From: Glandiceps talaboti
Taxonomy: Eukaryota > Hemichordata > Enteropneusta > Spengelidae
Length of the DNA: 64,000 nt
Reading direction: 5' to 3'
Assembly: GCF_964340395.1 (NCBI RefSeq)
Contig: NC_135564.1
Location: 2,705,001-2,769,000 of the forward strand
In this document: positions 24,531-37,303 of the stretch, piece after piece
Numbering within the stretch: the first letter of the stretch is position 1
How the letters are laid out: each line of letters begins with the position of its first letter
Program-made: the position numbers and the translations under genes
The notes under the pieces: model-generated
What the model saw: the letters and a program-made list of their open reading frames with translations, nothing else
Told to the model about the DNA's origin: nothing
Database searches by the model: none

Positions 24531-26294
24531 ACACTATTGCTATGTGGTGGCTTCAGTTATTGTTCCCCTGACAGAAATATATGTGATCAAGATAGAATAT
24601 ATAATTTATAAACACCTCACAACATATTAAAAGACCAGTATTAATTTCTGTTGTAACTATAATTTTCAATGTGCTTTAAGCAAATACACACCTAGCTAAT
24701 AACCAGCATTTCAAATATCATTAGTATACATTTACTGGCAACAGACTCAGAGGTAATCTAACAACCAAGGCCCTGAATTTGAATTGCCATGTGATAATTC
24801 TCAAAAGAATCGGGTATTAATACTTTGATGCCATTTTCATCTTTCCATTTTTGAATACTAGTATCTGTGAAGATACATAATGTAGTATCAACAGTTAGAA
24901 TCCATGTTTATGAACTAGTCATATTTGCTGACAAGAATGTTACATTTGGTACACTTGAGTGCTTTTAGATTGGATTTCCCGGTAACAAAGTGGATTTCAT
25001 GAGGCCTACTGAGCTGTAACTACACTAAGAATTTAAGTTGCAAACTTTGACCTTAGTAAATACGTAATGGAGATAATTACCCAGAGAGAAGAATGTTGAA
25101 TTTTGTATAGACGAATACTTTGTAGCTCAAATTCCAAAATAACTATGACTGCAGCAGACACTGTGGACAAGATTTCAGGAGAAATTGTTGGGTGTTCCGT
25201 GACCTGTGAAAAACACAGGCTGATCATGGCCATCGCATCTGTCACCGGAGACATGTATAATATGATACTTCGGGAGAGAGCATTCTTTATGCATGCCTTC
25301 TTTTGCTCTTGATGGAATGAATTTGTACTTGATGTGGAATGAAAACAAATTTCAATGCTTTGGAAACCATGGTATCATACCAACTATGTGAATATGGTAT
25401 ATTAGAATATAATGAAACTGCTACTAGTAGTAGCAGTCTGATGAAACTCTCCAGGAGGAGAGTACCTTTAAGAGTTTTGGAGAGTTCACCTGAATTGATT
25501 CGTGCCTTGATTTACACTGATGTTCAGTAATGATCTCTAACTACAACTTATCCCTTTTGAAAACTAACATGTTAAACGTATTCCTACTTGCTAGGACCTG
25601 CAGCAATTCAGTACATCTGGGATAATGATAATTATTCAACATTGCTTTTTCAAAACTCATTTCAAAAGTTACCATCTGTAGAACTACCATCTATTTGTGC
25701 TACAGGTAATTGTAAAATTTCATAACCTGTCATCAAAGTGAGAACATATCAGTAACCCCTAAAGGCACATAGATACATGATTGCTCATGCAACGATTAGA
25801 CTGAAAAGCAACTATAACCATTAGAGTGTGAGCAGTGGACCATTAGCATTCTACAAAGTGTTTGAAGACGTGAGACTATCTGGTGACAAAATGTTCATTC
25901 ACTAACACAAAAACATAAACATACAGCTTTGAGGCGTCACTTTCACAGAGGACTGTCCAATATTTCACAACATCTCACCTGGTAGCTTACTTACTGTATA
26001 CTACAGGATGTTTGAATTACTGTATCGATTGGGTTAGCATGGATTTCAGACGCCCTTACATACCTAGTTTTCTGAAAATTAAGTCATTTTTGTGTACCAC
26101 AATGTCTTTGCAGGTGAAATCACCCTCGATTTTATAACTCTTGCTAGAAGTAGAGCTGGTAGTAGTTACTAGTGGTAATATATAGGCACAGCTTATACAT
26201 CTATGATATAGTGGAATCACATACATGTAGAAGGGTCTATTTGTAGTGTTCTCTGTTTTCTTGCATTCACATTCAATAAGTATAGTGGTGCCGT

Positions 26295-26316
26295 GGGGGT
26301 GGGGGTGGGGGTGGGG
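26295..26316 (+). other. G-quadruplex-capable run (G5T)3G4
   Basis: Four G runs of at least four, separated by single T, followed by further GG pairs. It is 246 bases into intron 2, on the strand that is template for the ENTREP-like transcript. Confidence 0.8.
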
Positions 26317-26561
26317 TTAGTGGTGGTCAGGGTGGTTTACATTCTTTTCCTATTACATCTGTATTAACAATAATCCCATAATGCAATGCAAGGTTTTTGG
26401 AAACACGATAGTATCTACAACTCATAAATGATACCCTTGGTAGATTCACTTGTCAATTTCTTCATCAGTTCAAGTATATTTCACTAAAGTGAACAGAATG
26501 TACAGGCAAAATAGTGACTAACAAAAATTTATTGAGGTTAAGAACGCAAAGATCTACTTAC

Positions 26562-26618
26562 TGCTAAGACAGAAGGCTGTTTCCATGCTATAACACCAAC
26601 ACCACCTGTTAGGAGCAC
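26562..26618 (-). CDS. ENTREP/FAM189-like membrane protein, exon 2 (residues 68-86)
   Basis: A 57-bp exon encoding 19 residues (VLLTGGVGVIAWKQPSVLA), flanked by acceptor TCTCTTCAACAG and donor GTAAGTAGA, phase 0 on both sides. It continues helix 2 directly from exon 1 (WAGFS then VLLTGG) and ends with the short W-K-Q-P turn before helix 3. It is too short to show up as an ORF; I found it by looking for the missing half of helix 2. The 34.2-kb intron before it is the largest in the window. Confidence 0.87.
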
Positions 26619-27659
26619 CTGTTGAAGAGAAAAATATCTGGAGTTAGATGAGAATATCATGCATCACTCACATTATTTAATGAAATTCTTTGTCTTGAAA
26701 TAGTTTATATCAAAACAGATAGTTTGTATGTTGTTTTAGTGTAAGTTATACATACATAATATACATTTACAAAACAATATTCATCTAACAGATCAAGTCA
26801 CAGGAACAATTTTATCGTGTCAGTGCAGTAAGGTTGTATCTGATGCGATGATTGACAGCAGTGATAATTTTTACATGTCATTGGATCCAGTCGTTGTTGG
26901 GTTATAATTTTGCATTTGGGACTATTATATGTCAATACAAAAATCACTGAGAACATTGACTGTGCCTTGTTTGTGTAAAATTCTCTATATTGTACAAAAG
27001 ATCTGGGTTTTTTTCTGTGTATGAAAAGCCCTATAGTACTACACTGAGCTAAGACATGTAGTATTGCCCTATACCCTTGTACATTAGTTTACAATTTCAA
27101 CAAGCAGTATTGCCCTTTGATACATACATACAATGTAAGTCTAACACAAGTGATTAGTATTGCCCTGACATAAAACATCATTAACTTGTGATACAATGTG
27201 CCCTAAGTTTTCTTGACAAACTGATCAAGATACATCCATAATCATGAAGAGAATTTCTAGAAATCCTTATGATGTCATTTGGAAAGTAGTTTGTTTACTA
27301 TACATGTATCAATCATACACGACTATACTTCATAGTGAGTAAAGACAGTATCTATTTTTAATCATAACATACTACACATAATATATATCTGAAAGAAAAT
27401 ATGGAAAATGAATATTAGTATAATTCTAAACACATTTGTTCGAAACGTAAAAGAAGGTATCACAACTTTACAAGGTCATGAAAATCAGACTTTAACAGAC
27501 ATAAGAATTAAATATTCTTAGACTAATGTTTTTCATACAAAATTATATTTTGTTTCAGGTACTTAGTTTTGAATACATATAATATGCTGTCACCATCTTT
27601 ATTTCTAAGAAAATGGGACATACATATATCTCATCCCTATATAAACTAGTGCATAGTCA

Positions 27660-27860
27660 TATAGCATTGGCATGAACAAATCTGAATAGCCTCCCCCCAG
27701 GGAACATGCACACCAAATATCGAAGTATTCTGGCTGTTACTTTCGGAGAAGATGATGGAAATATAAAAGTTTGACGGACACCTATGATTCACCTATACTC
27801 TCTATACTCTACCAACCTATACCTAAAGCTACGCTTTCAGCTTTCGCTGACAGAGGAGCT
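27660..27860. repeat. dispersed invertebrate repeat remnant
   Basis: Contains ACCAAATATCGAAGTATTCT, TTACTTTCGGAGAAGATGAT and GCTACGCTTTCAGCTTTCGC then TGACAGAGGAGCTAA. This word order is familiar to me from interspersed elements of invertebrate genomes (accumulating tails near '...GACGGAC'); the family name is not assigned. Confidence 0.4.
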
Positions 27861-29245
27861 AACTAGTGTATACAGTATAGTCATATAGCATACAATGTAC
27901 AGGCTTCTCCCAACTCTAAATGCAGCAGGCATTCTTCCTCTAATTTAGCAATTTCCAGGGTGACTGCAATTTCCAGTAAATGTTAGTTTAAAGATTCTCC
28001 CTAGATTCATTCTACTGTTTTTAGTTCTAAGGTGCCTTCTAAGTTCAGACATAAATGCACTGAGGATAGGAGCAATTATGACTCATTTGGTGGCATTAAA
28101 CAGACAGAGACATAGACTTATGGAATTTTTCCCTCGTGCTACTGTGAAGTATGCCACTAATGCACTATGAAAGGTCTTTGTGGATTATTAGAATGGCTGT
28201 CAACGAGTTTTGTCATGCCTGGTAGAGATGTTTAATGAGCTGTATAGCCAAGACCATATCTATCCTACCAACATTACATTTTGTCTTTTCCCATAGCATC
28301 TGGCTAGAATAATATAGAGTGGTGCTTTAAAACCTGGCTATGATAATATAGAGGAGTGTTTGAAAATGACATGTTGACTGAAAGTAAGCAGGTTGAAAGC
28401 AAGTAATCTTGATCAGCTGGCAAAATACTGTCAATTGGAGGGTTGAAAATTGATATTTTCTTGGATAAGGACAATATCACTGTATTATGCCAGGGCTAAA
28501 CAGTAAAGAAAGTTAAAGATTACAACCACCACTAAAACAAAGATGGGATTTGGGACATTTTACCAGGCCTGGGACAGATGGGATTTGGTACACTTTACTA
28601 TGCCTGGGACAATATTTTGAGGTTACACAAGCAAATGTGTGACCTACTTCACATCCCTGAAGAACACCTTAGGACTCAGTTGAAAGCTAGTTGGAATTAT
28701 CCAAGTATTGTGGTGTTTAAATTTATTGTGTCTAAGTTTTAAATTTATTTGTAACTATTCAGCACAGATGAGTCTTCATAACAAAATAAACTGTACCTTG
28801 ATAAATATCATCAATTTGTCTTTTACTAAAGGCAAAGCATCAACTTGCAAACTATTCATTCTACAACGATGTCTTATTTATTGTACATATCTATGATACA
28901 GACTGGCGTTATTTATTTTTCTTCAGTTGAACTGTATGATTTATTTGGATAAGGAGACAGCAGTGTTATTGATAAAGTCACCTTTGATATTCACCCTTTT
29001 GAGATTTAAACATGGAGTAATACTACATGGCTTGAACCCATACATCAATTCAAAGGATACTTTGTCCTTCTGTGGGTGTAGAACAGCATGTATTCTAGAC
29101 TAGGTACATGTACATGCATTATAACTGTAATTATTACAAATTCATATCACTCACTGTGGTTTTAATTTCAGTGTTTTTATTAAGACTGAGGAATGCCTAA
29201 CAGAAAGGGGTTAAACAGGATCATACAAAGTTAAACTGTTATTTA

Positions 29246-29430
29246 TAGTCTGGATGCCAACATGGTCGTAACGATACCGTATTGGGACTAGACTAACCTG
29301 TTATTGGAATCGTTTTCCATATAATCTACTACATGTACTAGACATTTTGTTTGACAACTTGGCATGTAAATGACTAGTCTAGTCCCTATACAGAATCGTT
29401 GCGATTTACACCATGTTGGCATCCAGACTA
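29246..29430. mobile_element. family A foldback element, 185 bp
   Basis: Left arm TAGTCTGGATGCCAACATGG then TCGTAACGATACCGTATTGG; right arm ends GATTTACACCATGTTGGCAT then CCAGACTA. The arms are inverted copies about 50 bp long around a 75-bp spacer, showing that family A can be a foldback MITE-like unit. Confidence 0.75.
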
Positions 29431-29599
29431 CAAATTGACTGGCAAACTCCAGTACATTTTACCTACATGTACTGAAGCTGCCCTGTACAGAATGAAAAGC
29501 TGTACGTGCCAGCATTTTGTACAGTTGCTTCTGCTTTTACCAATACATTGACAGCAAAAGTTCAGAGTTCATACTTGGGAATGAACAGTTCACTTTTAA

Positions 29600-29944
29600 A
29601 GTGGCCATATGGATGAGAATTTGGTATTTATTTTGGATTTTTATTTGATAAAACAGCTTCACTATGTTTTTCTACTTGAAAAATAATGCGAAAGAACATA
29701 ATACCAAGTCCATGTTCATAACTCAATACATTGTAAAAAGATGCAAAAAGTGTAAAAAGTTTGTTATTGTACGTACAATAACAAACATTTTACACATTGT
29801 TTAATGTTTTGCCGTTTATTGAGATGTGAACATGGACTTGGTATATGTTATTTCACATTATTTTTTCAAGTAGAAAAACATAGTGAAGCTGTTTTTTCAA
29901 ATAAAAATTCAAAATAAATACCAAATTCTCATCCATATGGCCAC
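29600..29944. mobile_element. 344-bp near-perfect palindromic MITE flanked by TTAA
   Basis: Arms of about 170 bp: GTGGCCATATGGATGAGAAT at the left is mirrored exactly at the right end. Both arms contain GGTATTTATTTTG-like, AACAGCTTCACTATGTTTTT and ACCAAGTCCATGTTCA words. The centre is TTGTTATTGTACGTACAATA then ACAA (29761-29784). TTAA lies at 29596-29599 and 29945-29948, as in piggyBac-type target sites (one extra A at the left). No coding capacity. Confidence 0.85.
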
Positions 29945-30372
29945 TTAAAGTACCAAATTTTAATTCTACCAAGTCGGCGTACTTGCTCCGACACATGTGA
30001 ACAGGTTGGCTTGTGTGCAAAATAACAATCTATTGATTTATTTCTCATTTACACATGTATGACAAGGACTTGAAGAGCCTACTAATATTTTTAATCCCTA
30101 CTTCAAATTCTGACTTTGACATGGTGATATGACAGATTTATAGCATAGAACAACAGTCTATTGTGCAACAGACTATCTGAGAAACCAGCTGAGTACTTTA
30201 TCACTAAGTTTATACCTAGACACTCAACAATCCTAAGATAATGTCAATATTCTGAATTCCAGTTGCTCTATAGTTTTAGTTATTTGGTCTTTAAAGTGAT
30301 AAGTACGGTCAGAATGCAACCTCCAGAATGACAAGACAGATGAAGGACTATTCCCAATCTCAGGGTTCTAGG

Positions 30373-30732
30373 TAGTCTATAGTTCCTATACAACACGTTA
30401 TGATTACTACCATCATCTCCACTCAAATATAGTCCTTATTCTAACACAGAAATCTGTGCTACCCCAGCTGGGCGAAGGGTAAACGACACATGTCAGTAGT
30501 AATCCACCACAAATTGACAGACAGTTGCAATTTATTTCTTTAGACAATTGCTCATTAACTGAACTCCACCTCTCCAATCTGAAAGTAAAATCATGTGGGG
30601 ATGCGATAACATCACCACTTTTATATAAATGCAGTTTGGGGTAGCACAGATTTCTGTGCTAGAATGACTTTCCCTATACACGAGTGGAGATGATGGTAGT
30701 AATCGTAATGCAATTGTATAGGAACTAGACTA
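30373..30732. mobile_element. 360-bp foldback element, about 95-bp arms
   Basis: Left arm TAGTCTATAGTTCCTATACA through GATTACTACCATCATCTCCA to CACAGAAATCTGTGCTACCC; the right arm is its reverse complement with few changes, ending TATAGGAACTAGACTA. Each arm holds the palindrome AGCACAGATTTCTGTGCT or its half. The loop shares CATGTCAGTAGTAATCCACC with 11215. Confidence 0.82.
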
Positions 30733-33048
30733 GGTTTTAGGTAGTATAAAGAATGAAGCCTTTCTCCTAGTTGTGAGACAAGGTTTTGATATGGTTGTTA
30801 TTCATCATGACATTTATCAAATTGTTAATATCCTGGATGTCATTACCTCAAATGATTAAATTCAAATTTGCAGTGATACTAAATAGGTGTTAGATTTGCT
30901 GCATAGCATACTGATTATAGAGATTGCATACTGGTAGGTAATGACAAATAGTGGCACTGACTGGGAACTATCTAATACTGGGAATTGATACATGTAAGTT
31001 TTGCTACAATGACAGTTTACAAATTACATACATGTATACAATCACACTTCTGGCATTTTAAACACTAATATTGTTGAGTACAGTGAGAAGCTTTACTAAT
31101 CTAATATTTTCACTAGGGAGGGCAACAACTTGGTAAGTCATTCGATGCATTTCAAATATCTTGCAATACAGAGACTTGCAAAAAAAGTGACAGAGAAGTG
31201 GCCTTCAAGAGGAATTTATATGGGATACTAATATAGGAAATAGAGAAAGCTAGGAGAAAAGCCAGCAGACTGCAAATATCATGAAATTGGTCAATATTTA
31301 ACCAAAGATAGCTTGGATAAAGTTTAGCGTTTTCTCTTCAATGACAAAACTGCAGGTATGTATGCATCTTTCTTTCAGTGTATTAAAGTGAACTTGCACA
31401 ATACTGAAAATAGCAACTACAATGGCATCCAGACAGCAGACACCAGCTTATATCCAAGGTCTCATACTCATTAATTTGACATTAGGGATCAACTACCTCT
31501 CTTCATGTGCATGTACATGTGTTAACTAACAGTGTATTAATAGTAAGGTCACTGACACATCTGTATGTATACAGCTTGCCATACATAGTCTTGGCTCCCG
31601 TTCCAATTAGGATTGACATTTGAAAAGTGAGTGAAAATTACAGCTATATAGAACAACTAGTTAATCCAGAACAAAAGAATAATCCTATGTAATCCTCATG
31701 GCTCCACTGATATGATACTGGCAAAACCGGGAACTGAATCCCGTTGTTTATAACTTAGTATAGGATATTGTTCAGAAAGTATTGGTCAGATGTTTTCCGA
31801 ACCTACCTATTTACAAAGAAATCAGGTTTTGATTCACGATGTGTACCTTGGATTTCTTTTATTGGTTGTTTTGAATAAACATCATTATCATGATTATGTT
31901 TCACATTTTTCAAGGATTTTTATTTTCAAAATATTACATATATTTGGTATAAAGTGACGCAAAAGTTTGACATTGTTTCACAAAGTTGTCAAAGTTTCTA
32001 TGACATGTTAAAGTTACTCTAACCTGAATTTGGTGGGGAGCGAAAGTTTTTAGCCTGAGGAAGTTAAGTATGAAAACATTGTGTGCAGGAAGCCTACTAA
32101 TAATAGTACATAGTGAGTTGTAGCTGCTTTGTAGTGTTGTCACACACACAGCTATCATCACCTACAGCAGTGTTGATTTAAGGTCAAATTATGTCTGGGA
32201 AGTATATGGAAAACAGACATGGTAATGGGTAATGAACCCAAACATAGTTGACAAATACACTGCCAGACAGATCAATTACCTTGTACAAGCTTTCCTTTAT
32301 TACAACCCTCCCATGGCACCCTGCTACACCAATCTTTATTAGAATTCAGGGCCCCTGTACAACTAATTGGGTGGCCATGTAACTTTACTCCTTTCAACTA
32401 AACAGTCATTTACAATAAGTGAAAGAGTTCAGAATACCATAATTACATGTGAACCAAGAGTTCTGAACTGAAACAGTGAAAGAACATGTAAATAATTTGT
32501 TTTCACTTTCAGTAAGATAATTTCAACAATTGCTCTTTTTTGTCTCTTTTGTTTAAAATTTCTAAATATCTAAGGATGAAGGTCGGTATTCAAACATGTA
32601 CATACATATAAAATAATGTTTGTATGTATGTGAAAATATTTAGTTTTAAGACTAAAATCTTTGGTTCAACACATTGGTAATATAATTATACACTAACATG
32701 ACTTTGTAAACATACAACAGCATTTAGGATATTTTATATCCCTTGTGTCTGAATAAATAATTTCAGGTACTTTGTAGCTGTACATGAATACAGGTACATT
32801 TTAAAAGTCCTTGGCTTCTGACTTTTAACATCAAATTGAACATATTTACATTTTGTTTTTATAAAGAGATATTTATGTGACAATAAATCTTGGATGCTGA
32901 TGATACAACTCATTGAATATCTATATTTAGTATAAATATCTGAAGGATAGCTTCATGTATAATACTGATTTAGTTATCTTGCACGTTACAGTTTTCATGG
33001 TGTTTGATACCCCAGTACATTCTACCTATACACAATCTGATTATTCAT

Positions 33049-33306
33049 CTATTTATTTATTTATTTATTTATTTAACGGATAACCAGTGGGACCTAGTCC
33101 CATTTATAGGCTCCTTTGGTTCAGTGTTAGTGAAGGAAGAAACCGGAATACCCGGGGAAGACATGCGTTGTACAGTAGAGCCTAACTGAATGACACTTTT
33201 CTTACTCACAGCGTGGTAAATTTAATTAAACCCAACTGACACCTGGCGGGTTCAAACCCAGGCTGCAGAGGTAAGAGGCATACGAGCTAACCGATCGGCC
33301 ACTGCC
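33049..33306 (-). mobile_element. tRNA-derived SINE
   Basis: Read on the minus strand it starts GGCAGTGGCCGATCGGTTAG, has a box A-like GGTTAGCTCGTATGC and a box B-like GGGTTTGAACCC (33248-33259). It then has CCCCGGGTATTCCGGTTTCT and ends in a (TAAA)n tail, seen on the plus strand as (ATTT)n at 33049-33076. The order of tRNA head, unique body and simple-repeat tail is that of a full SINE of about 258 bp. Confidence 0.82.
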
Positions 33307-34664
33307 AACCATAAAATTATTAAAATCTGTACACGGCGCAATTTCTTTTTGGCTGTTTATGTTTATTGTTGTTTGTCCTTGTGTAAGCACTCGTTACATA
33401 CATCTGATAATCTGACACAACACCATAGGTGTTCCCATCCAAAATCTAAGTGCCGAGTGAATTCACTTAACGAATGAGAGCGCATAATATGCCAAAACAT
33501 ACAGGTACAGTACTTCCGAGTGCTCTGTTTGAAAAGAGCTAGTGCACAGAGTACAGACAATGATGTTATCATTATCATTATTGTTTGGTCATTCTCTATC
33601 TTTGAGTGTTATATTGTGCGACGGATTCTGATTAGCTATTCGTAAGTACGAGATTAGGTTCAAGAAAGCCTATGGTATTTGTATCAGATGTATGTAACAA
33701 GCACTCACAAAGAACAAACGCTCACAAAGAACAACAGTAAACGTAACAGCCAAAAAGAAATTGCATGTGTACTCTACATCGGATCAGATCGACCTAAACA
33801 CAGCATAATAGACATGGTTGTGTATACAAATGTATATAAAGAGGCATGGTATTACACCAAGGCCATCATGTTTTATTCTCAAAGTTTTTGTACCTGCAGA
33901 ATGAAGTCTTCATGTTATGTTATGTTTTATATATCATATCTGAATACCTGGTGAAAATGCTACAAGTTGCTTAGACACAATACAACATGTGTGAGTAGCT
34001 GGAATACCAAAGGGAACTATTAGCTGAAATATCAAGGGAAAATGTTACCTGGAATATCATGGGGGATATAATATGAAACAAAGAAACCACCAAGCGCCAT
34101 GAAGTTACAGACCGTGTGTGCCACTTTCAAATAAGGACTGACTAAAAGGGACTAGACTGTATGGCTTAATGTAGAATTATAATGTGCTGTCTTTTCTTTG
34201 TTCATGAGTGAAAGACAACACATGTATGTTGCTGATAACTATAGTAACACAGTATAGTGTAGTTTTCCCTATCAAGAATCTTGAGAATGTCTGAGAAACA
34301 TGTTTTCTAAGAGACAATATTCTACATAGCACAGAGGGCTTACATTAAGCCCTGTGATACATTCTCTGACAGACAACAAGTTAATACTTTGAAATACCAC
34401 TATTCTTGCCTATGGCTACCATGGTGTTAAAATCAAAAGGAACAAAAACCTCGTGAAATGTCAAAAGTCCTACACACCTGTGGCTAATACACAAGATATC
34501 ATGTACAATGTATGTTCCAAGGTAATACAGCCAATATGGTTGTTGTAAAAAACATATAATAAATTTATAAGAACTCAAGAATCTTTTTTTACCTAACTTG
34601 GTAATGTAGACGTCTATACATACGCTACAAACACTGCGATTTTTAAAATTCATCCGTTTTGTTA

Positions 34665-35133
34665 AAGCTGCAACTGGAATGTCTTTTGTAACTGTTTTGT
34701 TAGCTATAATGACTTACTTGTAATATTGTAGACACTGAACAGTATTGAATTACCAATGGATAAACATATTTGTGTAGCAATACACATAAAATAGTCATTC
34801 TCGCAAACCAGAGTTAACATTTCTACCACTACATTTCGAATGTAATGGGAGGCTCGTTAAGAACGTTGTCGTAAAACAGGCTGTGGTTTGCGATGATGAA
34901 AATGGTATAATAAATCCAATCAAATTGAATTTTGGGTCCACACTCAAAAATGGGCATTGCAACCCAATGCAATCATGATATCAATCTGTTACTGTACCAC
35001 TCATGGATATAATCGATGCCCGAATTTACATGTACAATGTTTAATTATTGGTTTTTATTTTAATAATTTTCACTGAATATATTGTTGGTTGTCCGACTGG
35101 AAAAATAATACTCAGTTACAGCTAGTGCAGCTT
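34665..35133. mobile_element. MITE copy 2, interrupted by a nested element
   Basis: Left end AAAGCTGCAACTGGAA (8 bp of the terminal repeat lost), right end CAGCTAGTGCAGCTT. The interior aligns with copy 1 at 24221: GTGTAGCAATACACA, AATCAAATTGAATTTTGGGT, GTACAATGTTTAATTATTGG. About 108 bp absent from copy 1 lies at 34796-34903. Confidence 0.75.
34796..34903. mobile_element. nested small MITE (CTCGCAAACCAGAG ends)
   Basis: Ends CATTCTCGCAAACCAGAG and CTGTGGTTTGCGATGATG are inverted repeats. The inside GGGAGGCTCGTTAAGAACGT recurs at 56691, and related ends appear at 12968-13052 (CTTCTCGCACACCAGAG ... TGTGGTTTATGATGATG). Confidence 0.7.
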
Positions 35134-37219
35134 AAAAACTTGGGTACTTCAACTCTGAAATTGCAAGTTTCACATGTATGAAAGAACACTAAAGTTTCTC
35201 ATTCATTCTATAGTACAATTGTAATATATCCAAGTCTGATTGGTATGGCATACACAATATCACAGAACTTCGCCTCATTAGTTCAATACATGTTACTTGA
35301 GTAACCATGTACACTTGAAAACAAACTCAAGTTTCTCTCCCTCTATTTCCTTACAAGCATACTAGAATTCCACCTCTACAGCAATTATCAATTTCACAAG
35401 GCTTTGGTACATGCCAAAACTGAAAGCACACGTGCTGATTGATCTCGGACTGAATTTCCAACACTGAAATTACTACACCACTATTGTAATTACTTCTTTG
35501 ACAAATTGAGTAGGTAGAATGATATATAAAGTTTCTTTGAGTCTACTGAAGGAAGGTTTGGGTTTGTTAGGTCGTAAGACTAGAAGCAGTAGTAGTTGAC
35601 CTTATCTGACCTCAGTTGACCTTATCTGACCTCAGTTTGAAAAAATGCTACTGTGTTGTGTCGCATAATGTTTCATCTGTTTAGACTCAACAGTTTCTCT
35701 TACTGTATAGACTGATAGGGTTAGACAGACACATCTGATATGATACTGCCACAAAGCTTGTTATTACGTTTCTTTGTTTTGCCTTCCTGTGTCAGTTTTT
35801 TTGTATGATCCATTTTTCCTTCTATATGAAAAGGCTATACAGAACACAAACTGGTACATACATCATAATATCATATCATCTAGGTAAGCTTAAAAGCCTA
35901 TAAGCTGTTCAAAGGTCAACAAAGTTCATCTCAGTTCACCCCAGGTAACTTATGATGAGTAGCAGTGTCACGTGTGTCCTCTAATGATAGCCAAACTTTG
36001 TTGTTGTGAGTCAAAATTTTGGTGCCTCACTAGAAATGATTGCGTCAGTGACGCGTCAAATTAGCTTAGAGGACACACTGGTGAATAGAGTGAGAAGTCA
36101 ATGTTTGCGGAATAATTTCCAATTTTCCAAGAATGTCTAAGCTGTTCCTGAAAGAGTTCAGAGTTTGTGACGTGATGACAGAGACAGGCAAATTGTATGA
36201 TGTACTCATCCTTGCAAACTACAATCAAAGGTTTCAATACTGAATGCATAAGCATACAAGCAAGTCTGTCTTTTATCTTACCTACATGTAAACAAATTGG
36301 AATCTCATACAGAAACAGAATTAAACTTCATATTCAATGAAACTGAAATGAAAAGGTCTCCAATATTGACAATATCTCATTTGTACTTATCGTCTGATAA
36401 TATGATTGACTATCCATGTGAAATTTGAAGAAGCTGATCAAAAATTTAACTCAAAAGATTGTGTTTCCTTAGAGATGTCGATTTCAATCATATCTACAGA
36501 TGATTTCACAAAATGTTCTTTTCATTCATATTTTTAATAATGAATCATTTTGTACGGTTGAATTTGCAGATCTGTATTTACACAGTACATTTTTTTGTGT
36601 GTTTAAATTGCAAGAATTCCATTTATTTAGTAATTTTATCAAGAACACATGGGAATAACTTCCAATGGAGAATTCATGAAGTACGTCAGACATATTTTAT
36701 TTCAATGGTCTGGGTGTTTTAATATGGCACACAATGAAATGTGAGACAATGAAAACATCACAAGCAGTACATCACATGTAATGTAACATTTGACACCATG
36801 AACAGCATGTCTTTACTGAACATTGATTTAAATCGACATAATTATAAAAACATCGCCTTATTAAAAACAGGGTCACTTCTTCGAAGCCCCACCTTCCTGT
36901 TATTTGACCATCTATTTTGAAAAGATGTAGTGATTCATAATTTTCTTTCCTGTTTTTTAAAACTAAGAAAGACTGTTTATATGGATTCACAAATTCAGTA
37001 AATATACCAACCTGTTTAGAAAAAGATTAACCTGTACCGTACATAACCTATAAAAAATTCAAGCATTTTCTTACTTCTTTGCAAATCATACAGGTACATT
37101 TTACAACCTTTGAATTTTACTAAAATCTAAACACTTCTTTCACAAATGTAGCAGACAAACATGACGACTGTCATCACTATAAACTACTGAAATATATTTA
37201 AACGTTGTCTCTCTCCAAG

Positions 37220-37220
<1 letters not shown>

Positions 37221-37278
<58 letters not shown>

Positions 37279-37303
37279 CCTCTCTCTCTCTCCCCTCCCC
37301 CTC
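37221..37303. repeat. (CT)n microsatellite
   Basis: Long CT run with C-rich interruptions (CCCCC, CCCCTCCCC) towards its 3' end; the apparent poly-LS ORF at 37205-37459 is produced by it. Confidence 0.95.

Larger units (their letters stand above)
12018..26561 (-). other. intron 2 (about 14.5 kb)
   Basis: Bounded by GTAAGTAGA at exon 2 and CTACAG at exon 3. It holds tandem repeats (12264, 15405, 22293), a hAT-like MITE (13991), foldbacks (13121, 18861, 19451, 23684, 24221) and a 30-base T run at 24247-24270. No nested gene was found. The ORFs at 19508-19985, 20442, 23151 and 25033-25530 are short and unsupported. Confidence 0.8.

Noticed and set aside
33240-33306. tRNA gene (box A and box B present)
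   Set aside because: The box-containing head is joined to a SINE body with a (TAAA)n tail and does not fold as a clear cloverleaf with acceptor stem.
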